Assembly (NCBI GenBank): GCA_021014325.1
Contig: CM037462.1
Coordinates: 14,652,135 to 14,716,134, forward strand
Source: Plazaster borealis
Taxonomy: Eukaryota; Echinodermata; Asteroidea; Forcipulatida; Labidiasteridae
Reading direction: 5' to 3'
DNA: 64,000 bases
Shown here in pieces: positions 38,563 through 48,065 of this stretch (positions are counted from its first letter, which is position 1; every line of letters begins with the position of its first letter). The notes beneath the pieces are model-generated. The model did not search any database and was not told the origin of the DNA. It saw nothing but the letters and a program-made list of their open reading frames with translations. Both the position numbers and the translations under genes were made by a program.

Positions 38563-41500
38563 ATACACAAACTTTAAAAAAGAATAATACAAATGAAAGT
38601 ATAAAATAGAAAATATTAAATACAAATGCAAATAAATAAATAAATTTGAAAAAATAATAAAATTTAATTAAGAGACTAAAGAAATAATTAACATAATATA
38701 TTTAATAGAGTAAATATAAAATAAACTAATCAATTAATATTTTAAATTTGGGTTTTACGTCACTGTCTTCTTTTGTTTTATTAGCAACTGGGTTAGGCAG
38801 AACACTCTGCACACTTAAATGTTTGTTTATTCATTCTTTACAGTTAGTGTTCTTAATGCTTTGGAATCAGGTATTGAATTGCAACCCCCAACCCCCCCCC
38901 CCCCACCAAAAAAAAAAAAAAAAAAAAAAAAGGAAAAAAGGGCCCGGGAACAAATAAAAACAAAACTTGCCCACTGCTGAACAGAGGGTTGAAATGCAAA
39001 CATAAAATAACACACAATTTGTGTTTTAAAACCTCAAATAAGCAAGTCTTCAAAATTTCTAGAAAAAGCAATCAAGGATGCTTTCTTGGGCCAATGACCC
39101 TCCCCCTCTTTCCATGTCACTTTGTCAGTGTGTGTTACTTCAATAATAAAATTAAAAAAGAAACTAAAGAATACAATGTCATTCAATATACTAAAGCAGG
39201 TATTGCTCTAAGTTTTCTTGACAAAAGATACCTTAAGAAAGGCGTACTCTCTTAAAGTTTTAGATTAAAATTCACTCTAATCGATTGAAACTAGGCACAA
39301 AATCATCTACAGTTGACACTAGTTTCAATTGATTAGCGTGAATTTCAATCTAAAACTTTAATTAAGAGAGTACCCCCCCCCCTCAACTCCAGCTTTACAC
39401 CACCTCCCTTAGTTCTTCCCTAACCTTCCCTATTTTCCCCAAATCTCCCAAAAGTGAGCAAAGTTAAAGTTCAAGCAAAGGCCATTATATAAAGTAGCGT
39501 AATTGAGGTATGCTAATACTGATAATAAAGCAAAATCTAAAAGTCAAAGGAATTGTTTTTCAACCTTTGGCTTAACTTTTCCCGGCATTGCGAAATACTG
39601 AGCCACACAATGTTGTATCAATAATAGATACTGCAAGTCAGCCTAACCCCACGAACTCCCGGATACATTTGCATAAATCTTTTCAGTCAACTGAAGATAA
39701 GGTTACACAGCTATATTAACGCTTCACTAACCCATTAACTTTATTGGTCATTGTGTTTCAACTATATCTGATGGTGACTTTTGGAATCAAGGCAACTCGC
39801 CAACAAAGCTCAATGCGATAACATTATCAGTAATTAAACACAACCTTAATTGTATCCATGTAACACCTGCCTTAACCCGAGGGTGGGGAATATTAATTGA
39901 TTTGACATAAATGACAAGACAAATCCTTAGCAAGGGTTAGCCTTTAAAAAATTGCAAAATCCTCCCGAGAGGTTATCAAGGTGATCTATGACGTCATCTC
40001 AAGCAAAACAAAATGTACAACCCTGGAAATTGTATGCAAACAATGGGAAGGGGAACACCATTGTTCTAAGATCCAACCAGCTGGTTTCAACATATCGGCA
40101 TCCCAAACAAAGGCTTCGTTTAAAATAAGCTGTTGAGATAAGTCAACTTTCAGTTCAGATCTTTTTTTTTAGCAGTTTCGTTTTATAAAAGCTTGTGCTG
40201 ACCAAAAACTAAATTTAAAAAATTTTGTAAAAAAATCGCAGAAAAACAAAAGACGGCTTATAACAGCCAAAGCAAACTAGTCGTCTACCCTTGGTTTGTT
40301 AGGGTAAAAACTTCCTTAAATGAACAACATTACCTGTGCACAACAAATAAATGTTTCTCCATTTTCAAATTCAACTTATCGAAATTACTGCAATCACTGA
40401 TAACTAACAGAAGAGGAACAATCAACTTTACTTACTCATGGGAGGGCATTGTTCTTCGTTTTCCGACCACTGTACGGGCCCTGCGTAAGAAAATAAAATA
40501 CATTTATCAATATTTATTTGCGCCAGAATTTTCTATACAATTATTCCTTTACACATTTTTCACAAAGAAAACACTTCCCGATGTTCAAGAATATAGGCCT
40601 ATCAGAGTTCTACCTAAAGTAATACTATCAATTGAAATAAGGGGACATGCAGCTTCAGATCAAAGTTGAAGACCTATAATTAATTCTAAGCGACGAAAAT
40701 GATCAAGTCTTTTTTACTTTTCATGGAGTCATTTTAATCATATTGGTGTGACGTATTCGCGGCAAAGTCTGCTGGCTCATCCACATTTTTGTTCAATGTC
40801 TTCCAAATTAAGTCAAAAGAAACAAAGACAATGTATTAGCCCTTTAACTCATTGTTGTTTGTTTGTTTGTTTCCCTTATAAATGTTTTCATAATATAAAG
40901 TCTCCGAAGGTAGGGCCTATGGTAATCAAATCATTAACAAAGTTCGGCTTTTCAAAATTAACTTCGAAACCAAGTTATAGGGTAAATTATATTCATTGTT
41001 ATTCCGCTACAGAATGTCCTTGTTTTGACAGTTTTACTGCTTTATTTTTCCAGCCAAGCATACTTTATTGCCGTAAGATAAACATTTTCGCAGAAACATC
41101 GGCGAAGAAATCCAAGGTTCCGTAGAGCTTATTACCCAAGAGCCCAAACAGAGTCAATTATTGCGTAAATTTCCACCACAACAAATATTTCCGCTTCCCC
41201 CTAAGAGCGATCAACTTGGAATAACCTAATTAGCATACAATACATTTGAGCATGCGCAGTACGTGTGTACTTGACAAGATTGGGCAATGCGGCTTTTGAC
41301 AGTCAGCTGTGAGATGTAAACAAGTTTAGAGGGGCTTTGTCCAAGAGCAAGTTTCGTTTGCGGGATCTGGACAATGGTGCATTAATAAGTCACCGGTTAA
41401 ATTTCATTTAGTTTCAGTTCACAGTGATGGTTTCACACGAGAAAATGTTGCTAGCCGAAAGGAAAGGTCAGATAGAATTTTTAAATTTTTAGCCAACGAT

Positions 41501-42079
41501 CGGCATTGTATTCAACCGTCCACAGATTGCATTATGAAAACAGTTCCAAGTACCAATGAGAACCTTGTTATACTCTTATACCCCGTACTGTTTCCATCAG
41601 AACGGCAGGCCTACTGCTTGTGTATACATTCAACCATTGGAGAAAATTAAAACTATGAATTGAATGATCGCTTTGTATTTCCATTCCCTCCAAAGAAGAA
41701 CAAATTAATAAAATACAACATTTGTTACAATTGGAAAAACTACAACTAGTTCATAAGATGAAAGCAGATCTCTTGGTATGATTTATACAGACGTGCAGGG
41801 CAAATTTTCTAAATCTAGTTTGCAAACAAATGCAGCAGGTTACACAAAAGTTGTTTTCATCAAGTATGACCTTTGGAAAATCAGAACACATGAAAATAAA
41901 TTCTCGAATTGAGTTGAGGTATTGACAATCTTAGGATTTATATTTGGCACGATTAATAATAATGCAATACTAATTTATTCCATGCTATAGAAAACAACTG
42001 AAAGATATTGTAGAAATATATCTGAATACTCACAGGCCAAGGCACTGGCTACCGTCAGGAGCAATATGCAAAATCTCAT
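11723..42079 (-). CDS. Large lipid transfer protein, apoB/apolipophorin-like (31 exons)
   Basis: Exons (minus strand, in order): 42034-42079, 40436-40480, 37319-37854, 36808-37009, 36168-36405, 35584-35854, 34907-35035, 34348-34511, 32861-33091, 32253-32493, 31716-32048, 30802-31005, 30238-30458, 29621-29824, 28977-29180, 28318-28472, 27800-28151, 27120-27375, 26590-26821, 25953-26215, 24910-25195, 19686-24577, 17901-19439, 16701-17592, 16203-16579, 15475-15930, 14939-15329, 13882-14646, 13264-13685, 12522-12750, 11723-11898. All junctions are GT-AG and phases chain without a break to 4,983 residues plus TAG. Domain order is signal peptide, vitellogenin-type lipid-transfer module, beta-sheet domains, 35-residue repeats, amphipathic helices, VWD, VWA-like, Cys tail. 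The family binds and carries lipid in a secreted particle. Length is comparable to apoB-100. VWD argues for the apolipophorin/vitellogenin side of the family; I see no poly-Ser phosvitin region, which argues against a yolk vitellogenin. Confidence 0.92.
12522..13685 (-). CDS. LLTP exons 29-30: VWA-like domain
   Basis: Residues about 4709-4925 in exons 13264-13685 and 12522-12750. Order of elements matches a Rossmann-type VWA fold: first strand ADIVFVVSENK, strand NMYGLAAFGS, helix TDAFDAISLAAQYRF, strand AKAIILIVENERQ, helix SYLTLAEVQQKLNSR, strand GIILYVVSNYE. The MIDAS signature D-x-S-x-S is replaced by SEN and the usual loop Asp by Glu, so metal binding is doubtful. A VWA-like module directly after VWD is notable; I cannot tell from sequence alone how widespread it is in apolipophorins. 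Confidence 0.8.
12988..13237. mobile_element. MITE-like element in LLTP intron 29
   Basis: Ends agcccatatgcat and tgcatatgggcat are inverted. The interior (gattatgggtaaaatcagag, tccaagcaacatcggca) matches, in reverse orientation, the element at 55069-55322. It fills about half of the 513-bp intron between exons 30 and 29. Confidence 0.75.
13882..14646 (-). CDS. LLTP exon 28: VWD domain
   Basis: Residues about 4454-4708. From about 14563 to 14155 the sequence follows the von Willebrand factor D pattern: a Cys followed by TYLLATDYV, strands, NQDNVVYLNGDVV, VKVSCNSRNFLCSISLS, then GLLGNLDREARTD. The usual GLCGN has Leu for the Cys, as I would expect in lipoprotein-type VWD domains. The second half is Cys-rich (CNERN, CRNLAVQCKDIC) and resembles the C8-like module after VWD. 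In vitellogenin and apolipophorin a VWD sits at the same end of the protein. Confidence 0.9.
14939..19439 (-). CDS. LLTP exons 23-27: amphipathic helix region
   Basis: Residues about 3236-4453 in five exons. Long charged/hydrophobic helices dominate, with 11-residue periodicity and N-x-T/S sites on one face (NYTLNLTKW, NNTKGF, NNYTVL). Exon 23 carries three copies of a KDPEH-type block (about 18850, 18205 and 17970); exon 24 has two copies of an AREDV...WANQTRFQPL block; exon 26 has tandem EDNLIVLKANI units; exon 27 ends in Glu/Lys-rich helices. Such helices are the reversible lipid-binding elements of apoB and of exchangeable apolipoproteins. The role is inferred from texture. Confidence 0.85.
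15601..15666 (-). repeat. 33-bp tandem duplication in LLTP exon 26
   Basis: 15601-15633 and 15634-15666 differ at one base and encode two copies of EDNLIVLKANI. Neighbouring units (EGNWTIWKSYM, EGNYTLLKDNI) are diverged copies of the same 11-residue pattern. Confidence 0.9.
18342..18737 (-). repeat. Twelve 11-residue (33-bp) units in LLTP exon 23
   Basis: From ALNYTENFSRQ to RVMAVQYAKQL, 396 nt divide into twelve 11-residue units. Two are identical (IIWVDEVSRPY), from an exact 33-bp DNA duplication at 18374-18406 and 18407-18439 with a partial third copy following. Eleven-residue periodicity gives three helical turns and is the ancestral unit of apoA-I/A-IV/E helices. Confidence 0.9.
19551..19717 (-). 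repeat. About 105-bp duplication of the exon 22 splice-donor segment
   Basis: The segment containing the end of exon 22 and its donor (about 19656-19717) is repeated, diverged, at about 19551-19612. The copy keeps the ATGACTCCCTTCCAC-like coding end and a GT (GGAG|GTAATTG at 19581) but the intervening sequence has TGA at 19602-19604, so using the second donor would truncate the protein. Confidence 0.75.
19686..24577 (-). CDS. LLTP exon 22: giant 4,892-nt repeat exon
   Basis: One exon encodes residues about 1605-3235. The acceptor ttctctacag ends at 24578 and the donor GTACTT begins at 19685. After about 200 residues of helix and sheet (including two N-glycan sites and a KGRRLPE basic stretch near residue 1750), the exon becomes a continuous 35-residue repeat array, then about 60 residues of non-repeat sheet. 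Vertebrate APOB also has one very long internal exon for its beta region, so the layout is comparable. Reading past the donor meets TGA at 19602-19604, which supports the donor choice. Confidence 0.92.
19875..23978 (-). repeat. 39 tandem 35-residue beta repeats (105-bp period)
   Basis: From Trp codon 23978 to Phe codon 19875, 4,104 nt divide into 39 units; 38 are exactly 35 residues and one (unit 16) is 38. Each unit opens with an aromatic pattern such as FNFDRI or FTFERI, has a Ser/Thr-Pro or Ser-Lys turn around residue 16, an N-x-T/S sequon near residue 20, and a second strand ending NNF-x-SL. The repeats are diverged in DNA but fixed in length. Later units (30-35) are more alike (NNMTG at the end), suggesting recent local expansion. 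Inferred fold: a long amphipathic beta-sheet lying on lipid. Confidence 0.93.
24910..30458 (-). CDS. LLTP exons 13-21: open beta-sheet region
   Basis: Residues about 881-1604. Alternating hydrophobic/polar strands with scattered N-x-S/T sequons (for example NITKSF, NVTTVEKTNLT, NETIILGF) continue the lipid-binding sheets after the helical module, as in the DUF1943 and following sheet domains of vitellogenin and apolipophorin. I assign by position and texture; individual Pfam boundaries cannot be set by eye. Nine exons of 155-352 nt. Confidence 0.75.
25704..25830. mobile_element. Diverged MITE-like copy in LLTP intron 20
   Basis: Related to the element at 33680-33834 (shared aatcttaactgc, aagtgtgatgtcacaa, ttgacaactc order). 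Inverted ends are worn. About 50 bp further on, at 25889-25926, sequence shared with 56925-56965 (agccgtagccgtagctg, attcggacaagacc) reaches to within 30 bp of the exon 20 donor. Confidence 0.55.
30802..37854 (-). CDS. LLTP exons 3-12: vitellogenin/apoB N-terminal lipid-transfer module
   Basis: Residues about 31-880. Exon 3 opens with a beta-barrel-like segment (SSYLLKYDASVSTLIQGTSH), has paired Cys, and contains LNIKRGIISTLQ, which matches the conserved N-x-KRGI-x-x-LQ motif of LLTP beta-barrels. Exons 5-9 encode the alpha-helical superhelix with the TYMYDAILQCGSVPCFKV segment, and exon 9 has the SSRRVHSRIAAYLMV helix. In the family this module binds phospholipid and nucleates particle assembly in the ER; in vertebrates it is the part that contacts MTP. 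Exon phases and sizes (129-536 nt) look ordinary. Confidence 0.88.
31570..31625. repeat. Short hairpin in LLTP intron 11
   Basis: Gccattttgggagtc and gactcccaaaatggt are inverted around a spacer of about 16 bp. A related arm is at about 52699-52716 (gactccccaaaatggcag). Confidence 0.55.
32605..32636. repeat. (AAT)n microsatellite in LLTP intron 9
   Basis: About ten AAT units followed by a stretch (ggggtttttccccatagc, caaaacgcttgagg) resembling a retroelement 3' tail. Confidence 0.7.
33680..33834. mobile_element. MITE-like element in LLTP intron 8
   Basis: Inverted ends ggggccgatttcacaaagag and gctctttgtgaaattggccc. The interior contains aagtgtgatgtcacaacac. Relatives at 25704-25830 and 35380-35522; the ends also resemble the palindrome at 61071-61234 (gggtcgatttcacaaaac). 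Confidence 0.8.
33862..34249. mobile_element. MITE-like family A element in LLTP intron 8
   Basis: Ends ttaaagacagtggacactat and atagtgtccactgcctttaa are inverted and both carry TTAA. The interior has nested palindromes (gatttcgagacctcatc, gattttgaggtctcaaaatc). Other copies: 45271-45653, 48501-48876, 51038-51386, 63795-64000 (cut by window end) and half copies at 54398 and 60578. Confidence 0.88.
34586..34690 (-). mobile_element. Dispersed element with telomere-like core, in LLTP intron 7
   Basis: Contains tagggttagggttagg (telomeric TTAGGG-like) flanked by cctatgttcc and ggtgtcggaaaatagagg. The same order of motifs occurs in reverse complement at 58382-58555. Confidence 0.65.
35380..35522. 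mobile_element. MITE-like copy in LLTP intron 6
   Basis: Diverged relative of 33680-33834 (ttcacaaagagctaaa at the left, gtctttggtgaaagc at the right, interior gatgtcaaattacaaatcac). It stops about 60 bp before the exon 6 donor. Confidence 0.65.
37985..38048 (+). repeat. SINE 3'-tail fragment in LLTP intron 2
   Basis: Matches the tail fragment at 1201-1262 (gcgccttgagcgtc, atgtgcgctatagaag). Confidence 0.5.
38510..38945. repeat. Low-complexity block in LLTP intron 2
   Basis: A C-run at 38508-38516, an (AAAT)n run at about 38533-38565, AT-rich sequence to 38740, then C-run plus A-run at 38885-38932. No gene; ORFs through it are artefacts of the homopolymers. Confidence 0.8.
39244..39373. mobile_element. 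Hairpin MITE-like element in LLTP intron 2
   Basis: Arms of about 50 bp: gtactctcttaaagttttag at the left and ttaattaagagagtac at the right, with inner pairs around cgattgaaactag and ctagtttcaattg. The loop is about 20 bp. Confidence 0.8.
42034..42079 (-). CDS. LLTP exon 1: start codon and signal peptide
   Basis: ATG at 42079-42077 begins MRFCILLLTVASALA: one basic residue, a hydrophobic core and small residues at the expected cleavage point, so a classical secretory signal peptide filling the whole exon. Donor GTGAGT starts at 42033. Exon 2 (40436-40480) adds WPVQWSENEEQCPPM, the likely mature N-terminus. The start is fixed by the signal peptide and by the TATA box 62 bp upstream. Confidence 0.9.
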
Positions 42080-42140
42080 CTTGAGGCTCCAATAGTCACC
42101 AAGATAGATAGTAGTTTTGAAGCTCCCTGAGCACTCTCAG

Positions 42141-42150
42141 CCTTTATATA
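42141..42150 (-). promoter_or_regulatory. TATA box of the LLTP gene
   Basis: TATATAAAGG on the minus strand, 62 bp upstream of the ATG. An initiator-like TCAAAAC at 42120-42114 lies about 30 bp downstream, giving a 5' UTR of about 40 nt. An inverted CCAAT motif (NF-Y type) is at 42312-42316. Confidence 0.75.
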
Positions 42151-42154
42151 CCCC

Positions 42155-43940
42155 TCGTTATCAAAAATCCTGACCTCGAAAAATTCACTGCTCGGAAAAA
42201 AATGTAAATCTGTGCCTTGCATAATGACTAGAAACCCCCGCTTGGAGATCATGATCCCGAGTCATGCACCCGTTAAGTTGACAGTTATAATTAGCTATTC
42301 ACGTCAACCAGCCAATCAGAGAACTGTTACTGAGCAAAGGCTTTCCTCACTTGCCCAGGACATCCCTAGTGGTGTTGACGCAACTTTGGCGAGAAAGATT
42401 AGACTAGTCTGTAGTCTTTCACCTTTGATCTGCTGCGTGGGCATTTGGGGGGTTTTTTTCATGAGTGAGATCCTTTTCAGAATAACACTTTTGTAAGAAG
42501 GACATTGATGGCGTAATAATTAGAGCATTCTAGAAACAATGGGACAATAATATGTCACAGAATGCGGGCTGACAAAGTCATAAACGACTTTGCACAAGTT
42601 TAGAGGCTGTCCGGACGGCATCCCATAATTTAAAGTCAATGTGCATTGTGTTGTTCCATGTTGAAAGATGGAAAGTCTCCATGTTTTATAAATGAATTGG
42701 TTTGTTTGTTTGTTTATTTACTTGCTTGCTTGGGTTTTGTTTTTCTTCTCTTTTTTTCCTCAATATTTAGCTGAGGATAACCCAACAGTCAATAACGATG
42801 CTTATTTCCATTGGGGTGGGATTTAATACAAAGGCTAGGCTACAACACTTGCAAATTATTTAATTTACAAATTCAAAAGACTGACAAGGAAACCATTCAA
42901 CCAAAGCACATTAAAGTGTAATAGGCCTACTGATTATAAAATTATGTACTAGTTTTTGCCTGTGATTTGTTAATGAAATTTTTATCGCATTGTTCTTTTT
43001 TGTAATGGCGCTCAACGCTTTTGTATGCGGCTTTAAAAAAAGATGTATTGAGAAAAGACGAAAAGACGAAATATACTGCATGAAATAAGCGCTAACTCCC
43101 CGTTTATGAGTTCAAATACAAGCTTTATTTGTGTTTTTATTTTACTTGTAATTTTAAATAAGTCACTCTTATTAAGACCGACCATAGAGAAAGGGCCGAA
43201 CACAGAAGCGCTTAATTCCGCTAATGAGGCAGGCTAACAGATGCTTTATCCCTGCATCGTGGAGTAAAAAGATTGAATTTCTTTGTTTTCTTCACATTTG
43301 CAGCTAATTAGTATTTTTATGGCAAAGGACACAATTTCAGCACAAACAACCGAAACAGTGTTGCTTGAGAGTACAATAGTACAATCCTCATAACAAAATG
43401 CAGTTGTGTGCGGACGTTAATTATCAGTGCTTGCCATTGTATTAATCAGATTTTAAAAAGTTTGTTTCGGGTCAAGTTTAGCTATCATTTCGCCGGGCAC
43501 GCCGTGAGCTCGTGATAGTCAACCCAAGTAGCCAATCACCGGCGGTTCTACGCGTGAACAATATACGTGCAAAAAACCCGGGGTAAACAAAATACGCGTA
43601 ACAAAGAAAAGAAAACCTTGTAATTGTTTTTAAGACAAACGCTTGGCCCTTTTTTGTATCTTTCCTTTTTTTTATTGCGAAATCCTTAGTTACAATTATT
43701 TGACGTAAATATCTGGTAAACACTGAAGATTTTATGATACGTCTTTGATGGTGATAAATGTTGACGATGAGCAAGGTCGAGCTCATTAAATCTTTGTTAA
43801 TGATAACAGAAAGCTTTGTCTGCCATGTTCAAATAAAATAAGTGACTGTACCTCATGACAAAGACAACCATTGTTTTCAACCGGCAATTGTTTACGAAAA
43901 CAGAAGGAAATTAAGTTATGTAGGGGCCCATGTGTTATTT
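42155..43940. other. Upstream flank of the LLTP gene, no gene seen
   Basis: Apart from the possible CCAAT and DR1 motifs within 350 bp of the TATA box, I see AT-rich unique-looking sequence, no exon and no clear inverted-repeat element. Confidence 0.5.
42419..42431 (-). promoter_or_regulatory. DR1-like nuclear-receptor motif
   Basis: AGATCAAAGGTGA on the minus strand is a direct repeat with one-base spacing, two mismatches from AGGTCAAAGGTCA, the kind of site bound by HNF4/RXR-type receptors that drive vertebrate APOB. It lies about 300 bp upstream of the inferred start site. One such match can occur by chance. Confidence 0.3.
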
Positions 43941-43941
43941 A

Positions 43942-44175
43942 TACACTGAAAAACCTTGGGAGTTAAAATTGACACCATGGGTGTTGTCACATATAGATAC
44001 CCAAGAGAGATCATAATTAACATCATAGGGTGTTAAAATAACACTAATGTAATTGTATTGGCAGAAATTAGTGCTATTTTAACACCTTACGGTGTAAATT
44101 TGATTATATTTTAGGTGTATAATTGTGACAACACCTATGGTGTCAATTTTAACACCCCACGGTTTTTGCAGTGTA
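43942..44175. mobile_element. MITE-like element with TA-flanked inverted ends
   Basis: Left end tacactgaaaaaccttggga continuing gttaaaattgacaccatggg; right end is its complement (ttttaacaccccacgg, tttttgcagtgta). Inner inverted pairs also occur (gtgttaaaataacac and gctattttaacacc). TA flanks fit Tc1/mariner-type insertion; inference. Confidence 0.8.
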
Positions 44176-45270
44176 TATATTACATCACTTGCAGACATGG
44201 ATAAAAATGTGCTTTTAAGTTACTGCAAAATAACTTATTTAACTGGAAGTAGACCTAGGCCTATTTATTATTCCCAAGTAGTAGTGAAATCGTTTTGCTG
44301 TGTGTTACTTCATTTTAAAGAATAATGCAATTTTGAATCATTTTGAAGCGATGGTCGGCCGACCATCGTTTGAATGTGTGAGTTTTAATACAAAGTCTGT
44401 CTGACAGCTTCAAATCGTCACCATTTGTTCTCATTTTCTCGGCAGTTGTGGACGCACTTGGATGTAAACAGGTCGGTTGAACAATATTTCATAAAATTAT
44501 GAATCCTACCCCACAAATCCACATTTTCTCGAAAAATACAACAATCACAAATGATGTAACTTCCCTATAGGGTGTGCACAAAAAAATAACAGATTTATTG
44601 TGATCATGGTGGGAAAACTTCCCTCAAAATATTTTTGCCTGAAATGCTGAATAGTTTTTAAGAAATGAGTAAAACAATATTACTTGATCTTGCGAGAACA
44701 AAACTCGATGCTTGACAATGAAAACAGTGAAAACATGAGGGGATTTTCACAACTTTCTATTGACTCCGATGACCGAGTGAGCTTAAACTTTCACAAGTTT
44801 GACGTATATGTTGGGTCTTATAAAGTCTTTGACAATGACCAATGTTGTCCGAGTGATTTAACTCGACATTTCGGTTAGGGTATGCATGCTATGATCGTCT
44901 CCGCGGGCAGAGAAAACCTGAAACAACTTATATTGGACCATGTTGCCGCAAAAGAACAAGGCAACAACAAGTTCGTTCGTAATAGGCCCACACTTTGAGT
45001 GTGGCTGCACATGGACTATCAAAGTAAGATTTAAAATTTAGCAAGTTGAGAAACACAGCACGGTGTGTATAAGGTTTGCGGCAACGTCATGTACGCCACG
45101 GTCATCGCGAGTTATTATTTTTCCTCTCTCGATCTGAAGACGATCAAAGCGTATCATCATCAAACTGATAGTATGCTGAATCTAAAATAGTAATAATTAA
45201 CATCTTAAAGATCCAATCAGTCACACTGAATACAGAAAAACATAATCAAGCACCACTCAATAGTGTACAC

Positions 45271-45653
45271 TTAAAGGCACTGGACACTATTAGTAATTAC
45301 TCAAAATAATTGTTAGCATAAAAACTTACTTGGTATTAAGAACGATCAATTGAGAGCTGTTGATAGTATAAAATATTGTGAGAAACGGCTCCCTCTGAAG
45401 TAACGTCGTTTTTGAGAAAAAAGTAAAATATTTGAATTCATTTCGAGACCTCACGCGTGAGGTCTCGAAATCAAGCATCTGAAAGCACACAACTTCGTGT
45501 GACAAGGGTGTTTTTTCTTCCATTATTATCTCGCAACTTCGATGACCAATTGAGTTCAAATTTTTACAGGTTTGTTATTTTGTGCATATGTTGAGATACA
45601 CCAAGTGAGAAGACTGGTGTTTGACAATTACCAAAGGTGTCCAGTGTCTTTAA
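45271..45653. mobile_element. MITE-like family A copy
   Basis: Left end ttaaaggcactggacactat, right end ggtgtccagtgtctttaa; central palindrome around cctcacgcgtgaggtctcg. See 33862-34249 for the family. Confidence 0.85.
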
Positions 45654-46872
45654 GCTAGGGGTACATAATAAGAGCATATTTTTCCATTCTCTTCTATTTG
45701 TTGCTAGCCGTCTCAACTCGTAAGGTCTGTCGTATTGTTGAGTGTTATTAGACCGCGCTGCTTGAGGAGGTCGTTCTTGATGACACTCAGGAGGTTGGTC
45801 TGAGCCCAACACGACGTCGAGTTGCATTGCAATTCTTTTAAGACTCATAACTCATCAGAACGATTGCAGTGTAAATGCGACTGATCTTTATCCCGTCGTC
45901 AGACCAATTTTTTAAGGGGCTGGCCTTACACACAATAAGTAAATTTTAAAACAATTGACTGATATTTAATTACTGAATTTGGTACTGAATGACAGCGACA
46001 GGATTGGCAGTTATTTAAATTCATTTAAAAAAGTTGAACAAGTTTATTAGTACCAATTCAGTCACAATTTCTTATTTCGATTGTGTAATCGAAACAAGCA
46101 GTAAATGAACGTGAAAAAAAGGCCCCACGACAGAATATAAACTATTTTCCCGATCCGGCGTTTTCTCTAAAAACAGGATCAGAAGTTTCCACAGGTCGGT
46201 ATAGGACAGTGTGTTTGGGCCAAAAACATAGGATGGTAAAGTATTTACTCTTCCAGGTATCAATTATGTATATAAACATTTTAAGCATAGCAACATTAAT
46301 TTAGTATTTTACTAGCAAAACAACTCATGGCAGGTGAAAATGGTATAATCCGAAAACTTTTCTTGGCACATAAAACAAAATCACATTGTGATTTGTATCA
46401 AGTTGCGAAAGAAATACCTTTGAAACTACATTGCTAATCAATGCATTCCTACGCGATTCCAAGATAACCGTATTTGGCATCGTGATACCTTTTTCTATTT
46501 ATTTGATTGGACCAAGGTCTACTTTTTTTGTTTGGTATCCGAGTTAGAAGCATATCAGAATATCCAAGTTACACTGATAATGATGATTTCATAACAAGCA
46601 AATCTGACAGATCATCCTTGAAATGCTATTGTGGTGAAATATCTGCGAAGATGAACTCTGGTTATCAGAAGTGCCATTGTGTGACAAACTATCCACACGC
46701 AGTGCATGTACTAGAGTTGTTTTTCTTACTGTTCTTACGGCTCATTTTCTTCTTTTTGTTCTTATACAGTTCTTATTGTTACTGGTCTTTCTGATCTTCC
46801 TTTAAATTCTGCTCTTTCTTTTCAATTAGTTCTTGCTTTTCACATCAGTTCTTATACTATTGTTTCTTTCCA

Positions 46873-47202
46873 TTAAAGGCATCGTACACGTTTTGGTAAT
46901 TGGAGCCTATTGTTTGTTTCAATCCTATAGGCCTACAGTTGTAGATATACCATAAAACTAACCTGTGAAAATGTCATTTCAAAAGGTGGTAGCGTTTTTG
47001 AGATATTGCCGAAAATCTGGAGCGGTTATGTCCACGCAGGAAGAATAATCTGCATTGGAATACACACTCTGTCTCAATATTCAAAATATTTTGGGGATAA
47101 AAAGTAATATCTTTTCCCGTAACCGCAGTAAAAAGTTTCTCAAAATACATTATACTATCCAAAGCTGCTGTACTTCATACCAAGTAAGTTTTTATTTTTT
47201 TA
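46873..47202 (+). mobile_element. MITE-like family B copy, right end missing
   Basis: Shares gtggtagcgtttttgagata, ctggagcggttatgtccacg and caggaagaataatctgca with 50043-50397 and 54662-55067, but the right terminal repeat is absent. Confidence 0.75.
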
Positions 47203-47704
47203 ACGAGTACGATGTCTTTAATCAGTTCTTTGTTCTTTCTATATTTATTCAGTTTGAATTGATCCTTCTCTCCAATCATTTATTACTATTCTTAGTACGG
47301 GGCATCGTGGCTTATACAACTGATTTTTGCTGATTTTTCTGAGGCAAAAAAAAATCGGATTTATACAGGAAGATGCCTGTATTTAGTTAAGCACAACCTC
47401 AGTTTTGTTTGGTTCTTGTTGCTGCTGTTTTGCTTAGTCATACTAATCTTGCTCAAGTTCATTGTATTGCAACCTTGATTTGATGAATCATGTCCATTAA
47501 TCCGAGAGGCCTTTAGTATCAAACTTCAAACAATGACTGTTGTGACGACACACAAGGAACTTGATGTTCATCGCGAAATAATCGATGTGTAAATAGCAAC
47601 CTGAATTTCTCAGGGTTATGATTGCAGGTGGGTTTTTTTTTGTGCTTGCCTGGTGGTCGCTTATGATAAAAATAAAAACAAAAAACAGAGGGGAGAGTTG
47701 AATT

Positions 47705-48065
47705 TGCAGAGGGTGTGTTCGAGTCCAGGTCTTGACATTCATTTTGTATCTCCTTAAAGCAAGACACTTTACCATTATTGCTTTGACCTTCGAATGAGAC
47801 GTAAAGCCGTTGGTCCCGTGTATTGTGTAATGCACGTAAAAGAACCCAGTGCACTTATCATAAAGAGAAGGGGTTCACCCGGTGTTTTCTGGTACGATTG
47901 GCTGCAGATTGCGCCACAGCACCGTTACATGGTACTATGTAACAAAAACATAAAAATTAACAATTAAAAATGAATAAACATAACCCCGCAAACCTTGTAG
48001 AAAAAAAACCCAGCTCTATGAGACGCCTTTGTGTATATAAAGCACTGTATAAAAACTGCGTAATA
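47705..48065 (+). mobile_element. Degraded tRNA-Leu-like SINE copy
   Basis: B-box remnant gtgttcgagtccagg, then the conserved body and a tail ending ctgtataaaaactgcgtaat; the A box is lost. Confidence 0.8.

Noticed and set aside
38748..39071. ORFs with poly-Pro/poly-Lys or poly-Phe/poly-Gly runs
   Set aside because: They are translations of the C- and A-homopolymers in LLTP intron 2.
42212..42496. 94-codon ORF just upstream of the LLTP promoter
   Set aside because: No splice sites, no protein-like pattern, and it overlaps the probable promoter; length is within chance.
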